A DNA stretch of 64,000 nt, from positions 2,170,001-2,234,000 of the forward strand of contig NZ_CP032382.1 of the NCBI RefSeq assembly GCF_003589925.1. The letters are read 5' to 3'. Below are positions 45,451 to 54,578 of the stretch, piece by piece. The notes below the pieces were generated by a model. The model worked only from the letters and a program-made list of their open reading frames with translations. It was not told the DNA's origin and did not search any database. The stretch comes from Chryseolinea soli. Lineage in GTDB: Bacteria; Bacteroidota; Bacteroidia; Cytophagales; Cyclobacteriaceae. A program made the position numbers and the translations under genes. Each line of letters starts with the position of its first letter. Positions within the stretch are counted from its first letter, which is position 1.

Positions 45451-45476
45451 AATAAATACCTATCGCGAAATAGATC

Positions 45477-46451
45477 ATGGAAAACGGGTGGAAAAAATTT
45501 CTTCTTAAATCCGGCCTCCCGTTTGAATACGAGGTCAAGGAATGCTTCGCCAAAAGTGATTGCACTGTCTGGGACGAATATTATTATTTAAAAGAGGACG
45601 AAAATAACGTTGAAAAAGAATTTTCATACGATCTCGATGCGAACACTTGGAGAGATGGGTGTTCGATCGATTTCATGGTCGAATGTAAGTATAAGACTGA
45701 ACCGACTAAATGGTTTTTCACACCAGATCCTTACGCCTATCAGCAAGAAGTGAATCGAAATTCATTTCTTCATCCAATGGATCATTTCACGAAGCAAAAA
45801 TTTCTTTTTAACAATCCGCCCTTTGATAAAGTGGTCGAAGAACCGCTCGGTCCGTTTTGCCTGAAAGGAATTGAGATACTTAAAAATGATGGTGTTGAAG
45901 TAAACATTACTCGGGCTATAAGCCAACTTTCGTATGCATTTGTTGACAAGATAATCAGTGCAATGGACAGTCAACTAAATATTGAGAGTTTCTTTGAAAC
46001 TGTTTTCTTGCACGTTCCAATTATTATCACGAACGCTGAGCTTCACCTGTTAAAGACCAACGTAACGACGAAGGAAATTGAGGACTCGAAATCAATTGAG
46101 GAGATTTCCACAAAACATAATTTTCTATTCTATAATAATAAGCCCGGTGGACATCTTCACGATTATAATCGTTCGAAACTTGTCGGGTTCTTTGCGTCAC
46201 AGGATCAAGAAAAAATTAAAACTCGTATTAACTCTTTTACAACTGATCTAAATCATCTGGTTGAGGTTATCTCAACGAACTACTGTCCATCAGTGATTTG
46301 CATCATGCATCATGACGAACTACATCAGAACTATAAAACACTATTCGATTATATAGATTTCCTAACATTTCACACGGAAAGCCTTCAGCAAAGAATTAAA
46401 CAGGTTAAAGCTGATGCCGATCAAAAATTTAGAGAATTCGGAGAAATATGA
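45477..46451 (+). CDS. orphan protein with possible PD-(D/E)XK nuclease fold
   Basis: A 324-residue protein of no family I can name. Its N-terminal third has the order of a PD-(D/E)XK core: an acidic helix (FEYEVKECF, about 16-24), then D65 in CSIDF, then E69-x-K71 in VECKYK. This is the spacing expected for restriction-like nucleases. The C-terminal part is helical and ends in a coiled segment (QQRIKQVKADADQK). Codon use is more AT-rich than in neighbours, it lies beside tRNA-Val, and a dead antitoxin gene precedes it, all of which suggest acquisition by transfer. The fold assignment is by eye. Confidence 0.6.
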   Translation: MENGWKKFLLKSGLPFEYEVKECFAKSDCTVWDEYYYLKEDENNVEKEFSYDLDANTWRDGCSIDFMVECKYKTEPTKWFFTPDPYAYQQEVNRNSFLHPMDHFTKQKFLFNNPPFDKVVEEPLGPFCLKGIEILKNDGVEVNITRAISQLSYAFVDKIISAMDSQLNIESFFETVFLHVPIIITNAELHLLKTNVTTKEIEDSKSIEEISTKHNFLFYNNKPGGHLHDYNRSKLVGFFASQDQEKIKTRINSFTTDLNHLVEVISTNYCPSVICIMHHDELHQNYKTLFDYIDFLTFHTESLQQRIKQVKADADQKFREFGEI

Positions 46452-46505
46452 AAAAGAGGAAATAGACGGGTGGATGCAGAGCTATAAGGTGTGAATCCCT
46501 TATAA

Positions 46506-46540
46506 ATAAAAAGCCACTTACAAGCTGTCTTGTAAGTGGC
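46506..46540 (-). terminator. terminator of tRNA-Val
   Basis: A perfect 12-bp stem (GCCACTTACAAG and complement) with a 4-base loop at 46513-46540 is followed on the minus strand by TTTTTAT, 10 bp after the tRNA 3' end. Confidence 0.88.
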
Positions 46541-46550
46541 CGACTTTCCG

Positions 46551-46625
46551 TGGGAGCTGAGGGGTTCGAACCCCCGACCCTCTGCTTGTAAGGCAGATGC
46601 TCTGAACCAGCTGAGCTAAGCTCCC
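46551..46625 (-). tRNA. tRNA-Val (anticodon TAC)
   Basis: The minus strand folds into a complete cloverleaf: 7-bp acceptor stem GGGAGCT/AGCTCCC with discriminator A, D-arm GCTC...GAGC, anticodon stem TCTGC/GCAGA around the loop CTTACAA (anticodon TAC), and a T-arm with TTCGAAC (one G-T pair). The CCA end is not encoded. It has its own promoter upstream and a strong terminator downstream. Confidence 0.96.
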
Positions 46626-46657
46626 ATTAAGTTGATATCCCCATCGTTTTGGGATTG

Positions 46658-46688
46658 CAAATGTAGTAGAGAATTTTATTTGTGCAAA
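46658..46688 (-). promoter_or_regulatory. promoter of tRNA-Val
   Basis: On the minus strand TTTG (46688-46685) is followed after exactly 19 bases by TACATTTG (46665-46658). Both elements and the spacing fit the Bacteroidota sigma-ABfr consensus fully; this is the best promoter in the window. Confidence 0.75.
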
Positions 46689-46823
46689 AAACTTTGTCCG
46701 AAGTATTGAAAATTTGGCCTCCGGAACGTCAAAAAACCCGAAATAGGGTCAGGACACGGACTTTGCAAAGGTTTTCGGCCTTATAAACCCGCTTCAAGGC
46801 CCGGGAAACTGCCTCAGGCAGAG

Positions 46824-46851
46824 TTGGTTTGGATTTTGTCTTGTACTTTTG
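46824..46851 (+). promoter_or_regulatory. promoter of the AsmA-like gene
   Basis: TTG (46824-46826) is followed after 17 bases by TACTTTTG (46844-46851), a full -7 match. The TTG start codon lies 19 bases later. Confidence 0.45.
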
Positions 46852-46870
46852 CACCATCATTTTTTAAGCT

Positions 46871-49360
46871 TTGAAAACCTTCCGGAAAATCCTTTTTTAT
46901 CTCCTGCTGGCAATCGTTGTTCTGGTGGCGGCCCTCTCCCTGTCGGTCTTTCTGTTCAAGGACAAGATCATCAACCAATTCATCCGGGAGGCCAACAAGC
47001 AGCTGAACACCCCCGTCAAGATCGCCAAGATCGACGTTTCCGTGTGGCAGAATTTCCCCATGCTCTCGATCGTCATGCACGATGTTTATGTGGAAGACAG
47101 CCAACCCGGTCAGTACCCCTTGCTGACGGCTGCCGAGATCTCGTTCCAACTCAGCCTGGTGGATGCCTGGCACGAAGACTATAAGATCCAGGGCCTGCGT
47201 ATCAAAGACAGCGAGACCAATCTCAAGATCAACGACAAAGGCGAGAATAACTACACCATTGCCAAGGACACCGGCGGAGAAGGCGGTGGCGGAAGCATCA
47301 GCTTCGACTTGCGCAACGTGAACCTTCAAAAGACCACCGTCCACTATACCGACGCCAAGTCCGACCAGCGGTTCACGTTTGTGAGCCAGGCGCTGGTGTC
47401 GTCTATCCACACCGTGAACGACGTCTATAACATCGACGCCGCCGGCGAAGTGACCACAGAGCAGATCGAGATCAACCGCACTTCTTTCCTGGCGGGGAAA
47501 TCGTTTCAACTGGAGAGTCAACTCATTTACGACGACCTTCAAAAGATCCTCACCATCAAACCTTCGGTGCTCAATTTGAAGAATGCCGGCTTTGACGTGA
47601 GCGGCACGTATGCCTGGAAAAAGAAGAACCTGATCGACCTGGTCGTGAAGGGGAAAGACACCGACATCCAGACGATCCTGTCGCTGCTGCCCGGTTCGGC
47701 CGCCAAGACGTTCGAAAAATATAAGAGCGATGGCGATGTATACTTCAACGCAAAGCTCAAAGGAGAGATTGGCAAGCACAAAAGTCCAGGACTGACCATC
47801 GATTTTGGTTTTGCCAATGCCACCGTATATCACCCAGACTACAAATCGCGCATCGAAGAAGCCAGTATGACCGGCTCTTTTGCCACACCGGAAGTGATGG
47901 AAGTGTCGCAGGCGGTGCTGGTGCTCAAAGACATCAAGGGAAAACTGAACAGTGAACCCTTCTCGGCAAATTTCGTCCTTCAGAATTTTAACAACCCGGA
48001 AGTGATCTGCGACTTCAAAGGACGGGTGGATGCCGCGGCGGTGCTCAGTTTCTATCCGATCGAAAACCTGACCGATGTGTCGGGAGCCTTGTTGGTCGAC
48101 GTGTCGTTTGAAGGCCGCGTGGAGCTGTTGAAAAAGAAGGCCACGGCGCAGCGGGTATCCACGCAAGGAACCATCGACCTTCAAAATATCGGGCTCACCT
48201 ATGGGGAGGAGAAGATCAAGCTGCAAAACTTGTCGGGCAACCTGCAGTTCAGCAACAACGACCTGGCCTTGAGCAATGTGACAGGCCTGGTGGGCAACAG
48301 CGATTTCATGTTCAATGGTTTTTTTAAGAACATCATCACGTTCCTGCTGTTCGAAAATCAACCCATCGGTATCGAAACGGATTTGAAGTCGAATTTTCTC
48401 GATGTCGATCAGCTCTTCGCGATGGGGTATGGCAATCCGGCGGCGGGGAAGAATCAGCAATACGAATTCAGCATTTCGCGCAACATCAATCTGAATTTTA
48501 ACTGCGATGTAAAACGCCTGCGCTACAAACGGTTTCATGCCAGCAACATCAAAGGCGATTTGCTGGTGAAAAACGAAATGGCTGTGGCGCGCAACATCAA
48601 CCTTCATGCCATGGGCGGCAACATGACCTTGGCGGGCATTGTGGACGCGCATAACCCCAAAGCGATCGACGTGGTGAGCAACGCGAAGTTCGAGGGCATC
48701 TACGTCGACAGTGTGTTTTATGTATTTGAAAACTTTGACCAGGACTTTATCCAGGACAAACACCTGAAGGGGCAGACCTATGCCGACGTGAGCCTGGAGA
48801 TGACGCTCAACCAAAACCTGAAGCTCTTCAACGAAACGCTCATCGCCGACATCAGTGCCAACATCAAGAATGGCGAGTTGAACAACTTCGAGCCCATGAA
48901 AAAGCTGAACCGCTTCCTCAACGACGAAGGCCTTAGCAAACTGCGTTTCTCCGACATCAAGAACGACATCCACATCGAAAAGAAAACCATCTACATCCCG
49001 CAGATGGAAGTGCGCAGCAACGTCACCTCCATAAAGGTGAGCGGCACCCACACCTTCGACCAGCACATCGACTATCACATCATTGCCCCCCTGCGCAACG
49101 ACCGGAGCATCAACTCCGTGGAAGCCCGCGCCGCCCTGGAGGAAGACGGCAATGGCCAAAGCAAACTCTTCCTCAAGATCACCGGCACCACCGACGACTA
49201 CCGCGTCAGCCTTGACACCGACGCCGTGCGCAAAAAGATCGCTTCTGATCTGAAGAAAGAAGTGCAGGAGCTAAAAGACGCCTTCAAAAACAAAGGCACG
49301 AAAAAGAAGAAGGAAGTCGAGTTGGAAAAAGACGAATACTTCGAGGATTGGAATAACTGA
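46871..49360 (+). CDS. AsmA-like envelope protein
   Basis: An 829-residue protein with one N-terminal membrane helix (about 7-28) and a long beta-rich periplasmic part. It begins like AsmA (FRKILFYLLLAIVVLV, INQFIREANKQLNTPVKI) and ends with an AsmA-like C-terminal segment (IEKKTIYIPQMEVRSNVTSIKVSGTHTF) followed by a charged tail. Such proteins form long grooves thought to move phospholipids to the outer membrane. The start is TTG; the downstream promoter spacing supports it. The gene stands alone. Confidence 0.85.
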   Translation: MKTFRKILFYLLLAIVVLVAALSLSVFLFKDKIINQFIREANKQLNTPVKIAKIDVSVWQNFPMLSIVMHDVYVEDSQPGQYPLLTAAEISFQLSLVDAWHEDYKIQGLRIKDSETNLKINDKGENNYTIAKDTGGEGGGGSISFDLRNVNLQKTTVHYTDAKSDQRFTFVSQALVSSIHTVNDVYNIDAAGEVTTEQIEINRTSFLAGKSFQLESQLIYDDLQKILTIKPSVLNLKNAGFDVSGTYAWKKKNLIDLVVKGKDTDIQTILSLLPGSAAKTFEKYKSDGDVYFNAKLKGEIGKHKSPGLTIDFGFANATVYHPDYKSRIEEASMTGSFATPEVMEVSQAVLVLKDIKGKLNSEPFSANFVLQNFNNPEVICDFKGRVDAAAVLSFYPIENLTDVSGALLVDVSFEGRVELLKKKATAQRVSTQGTIDLQNIGLTYGEEKIKLQNLSGNLQFSNNDLALSNVTGLVGNSDFMFNGFFKNIITFLLFENQPIGIETDLKSNFLDVDQLFAMGYGNPAAGKNQQYEFSISRNINLNFNCDVKRLRYKRFHASNIKGDLLVKNEMAVARNINLHAMGGNMTLAGIVDAHNPKAIDVVSNAKFEGIYVDSVFYVFENFDQDFIQDKHLKGQTYADVSLEMTLNQNLKLFNETLIADISANIKNGELNNFEPMKKLNRFLNDEGLSKLRFSDIKNDIHIEKKTIYIPQMEVRSNVTSIKVSGTHTFDQHIDYHIIAPLRNDRSINSVEARAALEEDGNGQSKLFLKITGTTDDYRVSLDTDAVRKKIASDLKKEVQELKDAFKNKGTKKKKEVELEKDEYFEDWNN

Positions 49361-49378
49361 TCAGATGTGTTGCCCCGA

Positions 49379-50041
49379 TCAGGCTATCGCTTCCTTTAGA
49401 TAATCCGTCAACGGCTTTGCGGCACTCATCACCGTAGTTAACTTCTTGAGGAATTTTTTGTCGAGCACTTCCTTGTCGGTGAAGTTGTGTACCAAAATAA
49501 AGCTCTTCAAGCGCAGCCATTCAATGTAAGGATGATCTTTGTCGTAGCCTTTGGGCGTGGTCTTTAAAGCATCTTCGTCCCAGAATTTCGGAAAGGTCGA
49601 TTTGAATTTTTTATCGTTCAGGATCTTGGCCAGTTTATCGCCCGTGTAGTCGATCTCCTGGCGGATCTTGGCCAGATTTTCGGGTATGGGTTGGAACAAC
49701 CCCACGGCCACAAAGCTTTTATCGCCCGGTTCGAGCTGAAAATAATAACCCGGCGTGCCCATGCCTTTGCCCGTTGACGACAACGCGGCGCTCATGTTGG
49801 TTTTGTAAGGCGTTTTGTCTTTGCTAAAGCGCACGTCGCGATAGATGCGGAAGGTGAGCTTCTTGGCGTCTAGCCCGGCCAGCGAATCGTCGTGGGGGAT
49901 CATTTCCTCCAGCAGGTCGGCAACAAACAGGTCGAAGTCGGCCTTCAGCGCGGTGTATACCGGCTTCTTCTTCTCAAACCATTCGCGGTTGTTGTTCTTG
50001 CGGATATCTTTTAAAAATTTGAATGCGCCTTCGAAGTCCAT
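49379..50041 (-). CDS. DUF2461 family protein
   Basis: A 220-residue cytoplasmic protein matching DUF2461 throughout. Signatures are FLKDIRKNNNREWFEKKK at the N-terminus, TFRIYRDVRFSKDKTPYKTN (about 63-82), and GYYFQLEPGDKSFVAVGLF. The family is widespread, of unknown function, and about 220 residues long. It converges with the AsmA-like gene (stops 18 bp apart) and is 50 bp downstream of murF. Confidence 0.92.
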   Translation of the reverse strand: MDFEGAFKFLKDIRKNNNREWFEKKKPVYTALKADFDLFVADLLEEMIPHDDSLAGLDAKKLTFRIYRDVRFSKDKTPYKTNMSAALSSTGKGMGTPGYYFQLEPGDKSFVAVGLFQPIPENLAKIRQEIDYTGDKLAKILNDKKFKSTFPKFWDEDALKTTPKGYDKDHPYIEWLRLKSFILVHNFTDKEVLDKKFLKKLTTVMSAAKPLTDYLKEAIA

Positions 50042-50091
50042 GACGTAATTTAATTATGGATGGATGATTTTTTTGTTTGATAAATTAATAC

Positions 50092-51375
50092 CTAAAGAAA
50101 TTCCACGATCGTTTCCAGGCCGATGCCGCGCGAAGCTTTCACGAGGATGGTGGCGTTTTGCGGAGGATCTTTTTTCAGGGCCTCCACTAACAACGATTTA
50201 TTTTCAAAAAGGATGGCGCCGGGAAATGCTTCTTTGGCGGCTTTCATCAGCGTACCACAGAGATACACTTTGTCGAAGCCAAGCTTTTGCGCCAATTGCC
50301 CGATGAGGCGGTGTTCTTTTTCGGCCTCTTCGCCCAGTTCGAACATGTCGCCCAGGATCACCATTTTGTGCGGCGCTTTCATGGCGGCCAGATTTTCCAG
50401 GGCCACTTGCATAGAACTCGGGTTGGCGTTGTAGGCGTCGAGGATCACCGTGTTGGTTTCCTTCTGGATCATCTGCGAACGCATGTTGCCGGGCAGATAT
50501 TCAGCAACGGCCTGGTTGGCCAACGCGGCCGGCACCTGGAAATATTTGCCGATGCAGAGGGCCGCGGCGATGTTTTCGAAATTGTAGGCGCCAATGAGAT
50601 GCGTCAGTACATCTTCGCCGTTCTCGGCTTTGATCTTTACAAAAGGATCGGCGCCCATTAGGGTTGCCTCGTAATAATCTCCCTTTGCGGGGTAAAATAA
50701 TGGTGCCTTAAACCGCTTTGCCATGTTGGCCAGGATCTCGTTTTGTGAATTGATGAACACCGTGCCGTTGTGGGTGAGTAAGTGTTGGTACAATTCCGAC
50801 TTGGCGCGAACAATATTTTCAAACCCGCCAAACATGCCAATGTGCGCCCGCCCGATATTGGTAATAAAACCATGCGTGGGGTTGGCAATGGAGCAAAGCA
50901 GCGCGATCTCTCCCAGATGGTTCGCCCCCATTTCCACCACGGCCATTTCGACAGAAGCATCGATCGACAACAAGGTGAGCGGCACGCCGATGTGGTTGTT
51001 GAGGTTGCCCACGGTGGCATAGGTCTTGAATTTTTTGCTGAGCACGGCGTTCAGCAATTCCTTGCTGGTGGTCTTTCCGTTCGACCCCGTTAACCCAATC
51101 ACGGGGATGGTGAGCTGATCGCGATGGTGCCGCGCCAGCTTTTGCAACGTGGCCAGCACGTCGTCTACGACGATGCAACGGTCGTTCACGGCATATTCTT
51201 TTTCGTCCAGCACCGCGTAGGCTGCGCCGTTGTCGAGCGCTTGCTGGGCAAAGGTGTTGGCGTTGAATTTGTCGCCCTTCAATGCAAAAAAGATCGAACC
51301 TGCCGCGATCTTGCGCGTGTCGGTCGAAACTTTGCCGGATTGACGATACAACGCGTATAATTTCTCTATCTCCAT
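50092..51375 (-). CDS. murF: UDP-N-acetylmuramoyl-tripeptide--D-alanyl-D-alanine ligase
   Basis: A 427-residue Mur ligase that adds D-Ala-D-Ala to UDP-MurNAc-tripeptide in the cytoplasm. The N-terminal domain has VSTDTRKIAAGSIFFALKGD; the ATP loop GSNGKTT is at 97-103, followed by GNLNNHIGVPLTLL, and the C-terminal domain contains VILDAYNANPSSM, which is characteristic of MurF rather than MurE. It is isolated from the main cell-wall cluster and is followed by DUF2461. Confidence 0.94.
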   Translation of the reverse strand: MEIEKLYALYRQSGKVSTDTRKIAAGSIFFALKGDKFNANTFAQQALDNGAAYAVLDEKEYAVNDRCIVVDDVLATLQKLARHHRDQLTIPVIGLTGSNGKTTSKELLNAVLSKKFKTYATVGNLNNHIGVPLTLLSIDASVEMAVVEMGANHLGEIALLCSIANPTHGFITNIGRAHIGMFGGFENIVRAKSELYQHLLTHNGTVFINSQNEILANMAKRFKAPLFYPAKGDYYEATLMGADPFVKIKAENGEDVLTHLIGAYNFENIAAALCIGKYFQVPAALANQAVAEYLPGNMRSQMIQKETNTVILDAYNANPSSMQVALENLAAMKAPHKMVILGDMFELGEEAEKEHRLIGQLAQKLGFDKVYLCGTLMKAAKEAFPGAILFENKSLLVEALKKDPPQNATILVKASRGIGLETIVEFL

Positions 51376-51520
51376 CGCTCGCTTTTACAGTTTCTTTGTG
51401 CCGGTTACCTCCCCCCGGCCATCCTAACTTAATAGGGAATGTTCACCGGGAAAAAGTATCTTGCGGGAAAGATAACAGGTGACTCCGGCTCACGTTAAGG
51501 ATAAAAGAAAATTTTTTTTG

Positions 51521-53749
51521 ATGACCAACCTACTGCGTCTTTTCCTTGTGCTCTTGCCGTTCTCCCTGCAGGCGCAGTTTACGTACGTGCTCGACCAGGA
51601 CGTGCCGGTAAAAAACGCGGATGGGTCGGCCGTGCCGATGCCCTGGGTGGGGGGTCTGAACGCGGCGCACTACAACACCATGGACCTGGACAACGACGGC
51701 AAAGACGACCTGGTGCTCTACGACCGCAATGCCGACAAGATCATCACCTTCCTGAACCGCGACAACCAATACCAATACGCTCCCGAATACGAATCGTTTT
51801 TCCCGGACGAAGTGACCAACTGGATCCTGCTGCGCGACTATAACTGCGACGGCAAGAAAGATATTTTCACCGGCGATATTCTGGGCATCAAAGTCTTCAC
51901 CAACGTGACGCAGCCCGGTCAGCCGATGGCCTGGAAACAATTCTTTTTCTATAGCGGCCCCGGCAATACCAAAAGTTCCGTATTGCTTTCGCTTGGATTT
52001 TCAGGACTCATCAACGTACAACTCCAGTTCGATGACCTGCCCTCGCTGCTCGACGCCGATGGCGACGGCGACCTCGACTTGTTCGACATGCGCTTTGTGG
52101 GCAATGGCACGGTGGAGTATCACAAGAATTTCAGCATCGAACGTTTTGGTACCTGCGATTCGCTCACCTTCGAACGCCAAACCCAGCGTTGGGGTGGCGT
52201 GACGGAATGTACCTGTGGCAATTTTGCATTCAACGATGAGGACTGCCCGCCCCCGGGTGGCCGCCAGGATCCCACCGGTGGCCGTACGGAACACGCGGGT
52301 GGCAAAAGCCTGCTCATCCTCGATGCCAACGGAGACGCTACACTGGATATGTTGTATTCGGAAGCCACCTGTTCCAATCTTTATTACCTGCCAAACCAAG
52401 GCACGCTGGATGCGCCCTCGATCCAATCCTTCTCCATTTTTCCACAGCCCCGCCCGGTGAACTTCCTAGTTTATCCCGCGGCTTTCTATGAGGACCTTGA
52501 CTTCGACGGCACGAAAGATCTTGTTTCGATACCCAACATTTTTGCCAAGACATTTTTGAACAGCGACCTGGCGCACTCCAACTGGTTGTATAAAAACACG
52601 GGCACGAACGCGAGCCCCTCGTTTTCGTTTGCGCAGGACAACTTTATGCAAGACAAAATGATCGACGTGGGCGACAACTCCGTACCGGCCTTTGCCGACT
52701 ATGACGGCGACGGTGACTATGATCTTTTTGTAAGTGAGAACACATCGAACGGCACCGACATTGTCGCCACGGTGAAGCTATACAAGAACACCGGCACCAC
52801 CGCTGCTCCCGAATTCACCCTGGACCACGACGACGCGTGGGGCTTTTCAGGGTTGTCGTTCTACAATCTGAAGATCCAGTTTATCGATGTGAATGGCGAC
52901 AACAAGATCGACCTCGTCTTCACCGGCACGGCGTTGCAAAACGGCGTCACCAATTTGTATTATGTACTCAACACCGCCAATTCCGGCATCAGTTTGGGGA
53001 ATCAACAGATCCAACCAACCGGTTTCCAGATCTTCGCTTCCGAAAATATTTCTGTCGTGGATGTGGACCGCGACGGCCTGGTGGACTTGCTGGTCGGGAA
53101 GACCAACGGCTCGGTAGAATATTGGAAGAACAACGGCTCCGCCGCCAGCCCCAGCTTCGCGTTGCAAACCAGCAGCTATCTCGGGCTGTCGTCGACCGTG
53201 CTCCGTCAGAACCTCACGATTTCGGTTGCCGACCTGGATGCTGATGGAAAGACCGACATGCTCATCGGCAACCAGGACGGTCGCATCACCGTCATCAACG
53301 ATTTCCGGACGGCGGTCGACGCCACCACGGGTGCGACCCAGATTGTTTACAATCCCATTGCCCAAGCCTACCAGGCCCGCAACATGGGCGGCCGCATCTG
53401 GACGGCCCCCGCCAACCTGTTTGGTACCACCAAACCCGCCATCGTCGTGGGCAACATCCTGGGGGGACTCTCCATTCTGCGCAACGACGACGGAGCGCTG
53501 CTCCCCGAAAACGCGACCATCGAGGTCTATCCCAATCCCAGCCCCAAAAACGGCAACGTCACCATCAAGGCCGACCGCAACGTGACCCTGCAGATCTTTA
53601 CCAGCGTGGGCCACCGGATCACCGGCCCCATCCAGGTTCCGGGCAATTCCGAGTACGGCCTGAACGTACCAAACCTGGCGGCGGGGGTCTATATTCTCCG
53701 GTTCACCCAAAACAGCAAAACCTTTGTGAAGCGGCTGGTGGTTTATTGA
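51521..53749 (+). CDS. secreted FG-GAP/VCBS repeat protein with T9SS sorting domain
   Basis: A 742-residue protein with a signal peptide ending in LQAQ. It has nine visible calcium-loop segments of the FG-GAP/VCBS type, such as DLDNDGKDDL, DADGDGDLDLFD, DYDGDGDYDLF and DLDADGKTDMLIG, which should fold as a beta-propeller. The last 75 residues are a type A sorting domain (IEVYPNPSPKNG to FVKRLVVY) for type IX secretion to the cell surface. A glycine-rich insert with cysteines (about 226-255) interrupts the propeller. The ATG at 51521 was chosen over an upstream GTG. Ligand unknown. Confidence 0.9.
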   Translation: MTNLLRLFLVLLPFSLQAQFTYVLDQDVPVKNADGSAVPMPWVGGLNAAHYNTMDLDNDGKDDLVLYDRNADKIITFLNRDNQYQYAPEYESFFPDEVTNWILLRDYNCDGKKDIFTGDILGIKVFTNVTQPGQPMAWKQFFFYSGPGNTKSSVLLSLGFSGLINVQLQFDDLPSLLDADGDGDLDLFDMRFVGNGTVEYHKNFSIERFGTCDSLTFERQTQRWGGVTECTCGNFAFNDEDCPPPGGRQDPTGGRTEHAGGKSLLILDANGDATLDMLYSEATCSNLYYLPNQGTLDAPSIQSFSIFPQPRPVNFLVYPAAFYEDLDFDGTKDLVSIPNIFAKTFLNSDLAHSNWLYKNTGTNASPSFSFAQDNFMQDKMIDVGDNSVPAFADYDGDGDYDLFVSENTSNGTDIVATVKLYKNTGTTAAPEFTLDHDDAWGFSGLSFYNLKIQFIDVNGDNKIDLVFTGTALQNGVTNLYYVLNTANSGISLGNQQIQPTGFQIFASENISVVDVDRDGLVDLLVGKTNGSVEYWKNNGSAASPSFALQTSSYLGLSSTVLRQNLTISVADLDADGKTDMLIGNQDGRITVINDFRTAVDATTGATQIVYNPIAQAYQARNMGGRIWTAPANLFGTTKPAIVVGNILGGLSILRNDDGALLPENATIEVYPNPSPKNGNVTIKADRNVTLQIFTSVGHRITGPIQVPGNSEYGLNVPNLAAGVYILRFTQNSKTFVKRLVVY

Positions 53750-53827
53750 GCATTCCCCATCTTTGCATCGGAAAATCTTCCTGGGTTTCAAAAACCATGA
53801 TTATTTACTTAAGTCAACAAATTTTAA

Positions 53828-54475
53828 ATGCCCTACGCTTTCATTTTTGACATGGACGGGGTCCTGATCGACAGCAATCCCACCCATAAGATCGCCCTGC
53901 AGCAGTTTTGTGAAAAGCATGGCTACCACCTCACCGAGCAGCAGTTGCGCGAGAAGATCTACGGCCGCACCAACCGCGACTGGCTTCTGAACTTGTTTGG
54001 AAATCTCAGCGACGCCACCCTCCGCCAATATGCCGACGAGAAAGAGGCCCTTTTTCGCACGCTTTATACGGACATAAAACCCATGGACGGCCTCTTGTCG
54101 TTCCTGGAAAAGCTGGATCAGCAGCGCGTTCCCCGGGCGATTGCCACCTCGGCACCCCGCGCCAATGTGGATTTCACGTTGCTCCATACCGGGACTGAGC
54201 GATTTTTCCCGACCATATTAGATGACTCTTTTGTGAGCCAGGGCAAACCCAACCCGGAGATCTACCTCAAATCGGCGGCAGCCCTTCAGTTCGAGCCGGC
54301 GCGCTGTGTGGTGTTCGAAGATTCGCTCGCAGGGGTGCGGGCAGGGAAGGCGGCGGGCTGCAAAGTAGTGGGCGTCACCACCACGCACACCCCGGAAGAG
54401 CTTCACGAAACGGATCTGACGATTGATAATTTTGTGGATCTGGAGCCTGAATGGCTGGTTTCCAAGCTTTTTTAG
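53828..54475 (+). CDS. HAD-family hydrolase, beta-phosphoglucomutase-like
   Basis: A 215-residue HAD hydrolase with a helical cap. Motif I is DMDGVLID (residues 9-16), motif II is the ATSAPR segment, motif III uses GKPNPEIYL, and motif IV is VVFEDSLAGVRAG. The family includes phosphoglycolate phosphatase, sugar phosphatases and beta-phosphoglucomutase; the substrate is not decided by the sequence. A CATCTTTG box at 53758 is a near match to the promoter consensus. Confidence 0.9.
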   Translation: MPYAFIFDMDGVLIDSNPTHKIALQQFCEKHGYHLTEQQLREKIYGRTNRDWLLNLFGNLSDATLRQYADEKEALFRTLYTDIKPMDGLLSFLEKLDQQRVPRAIATSAPRANVDFTLLHTGTERFFPTILDDSFVSQGKPNPEIYLKSAAALQFEPARCVVFEDSLAGVRAGKAAGCKVVGVTTTHTPEELHETDLTIDNFVDLEPEWLVSKLF

Positions 54476-54503
54476 AAGGAATTCCGGATTATTTGCCGGG
54501 GGC

Positions 54504-54536
54504 TTTGGAATATTAGGTGGCTTTTAGCGATATTTG
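54504..54536 (+). promoter_or_regulatory. promoter of the rpmB-rpmG-DUF4295-ftsY cluster
   Basis: TTTG (54504-54507) is followed after 21 bases by GATATTTG (54529-54536), one base off TAnnTTTG, 42 bases before the rpmB ATG. Confidence 0.45.
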
Positions 54537-54578
54537 CAGTCCCTTTTTAGGAGGGTACATTTTTAAAACCAAGCGGAT

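Larger units (their letters stand above)
44895..45476. other. 582-bp intergenic region with a palindrome, a short direct repeat and a decayed gene
   Basis: No intact gene is seen here. The sequence holds an inverted repeat at 45011-45042 (arms of 13 bases with two mismatches, 6-base spacer), two copies of CATAGTTGAAAG (44959 and 45116), and the remnants of a HipB-like gene at 45194-45408. Base composition is more AT-rich than the flanking trehalose genes. Confidence 0.6.

Noticed and set aside
45230..45565. A 111-residue minus-strand frame in the trehalose/tRNA islet.
   Set aside because: It is the antisense of the HipB remnant and has no domain; the plus-strand motif order is far more convincing.
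46513..46625. The 9-base match CTTACAAGC between the terminator and the tRNA-Val anticodon region as an integrase attachment site.
   Set aside because: Too short, in the anticodon region rather than the 3' end, and the terminator stem explains it; no integrase gene is nearby.
46814..49159. A 781-residue open frame on the minus strand across the AsmA-like gene.
   Set aside because: It is antisense to a well-supported gene, has no recognisable domain, and its valine/histidine-rich composition is that expected from the reverse complement of an aspartate-rich coding sequence.
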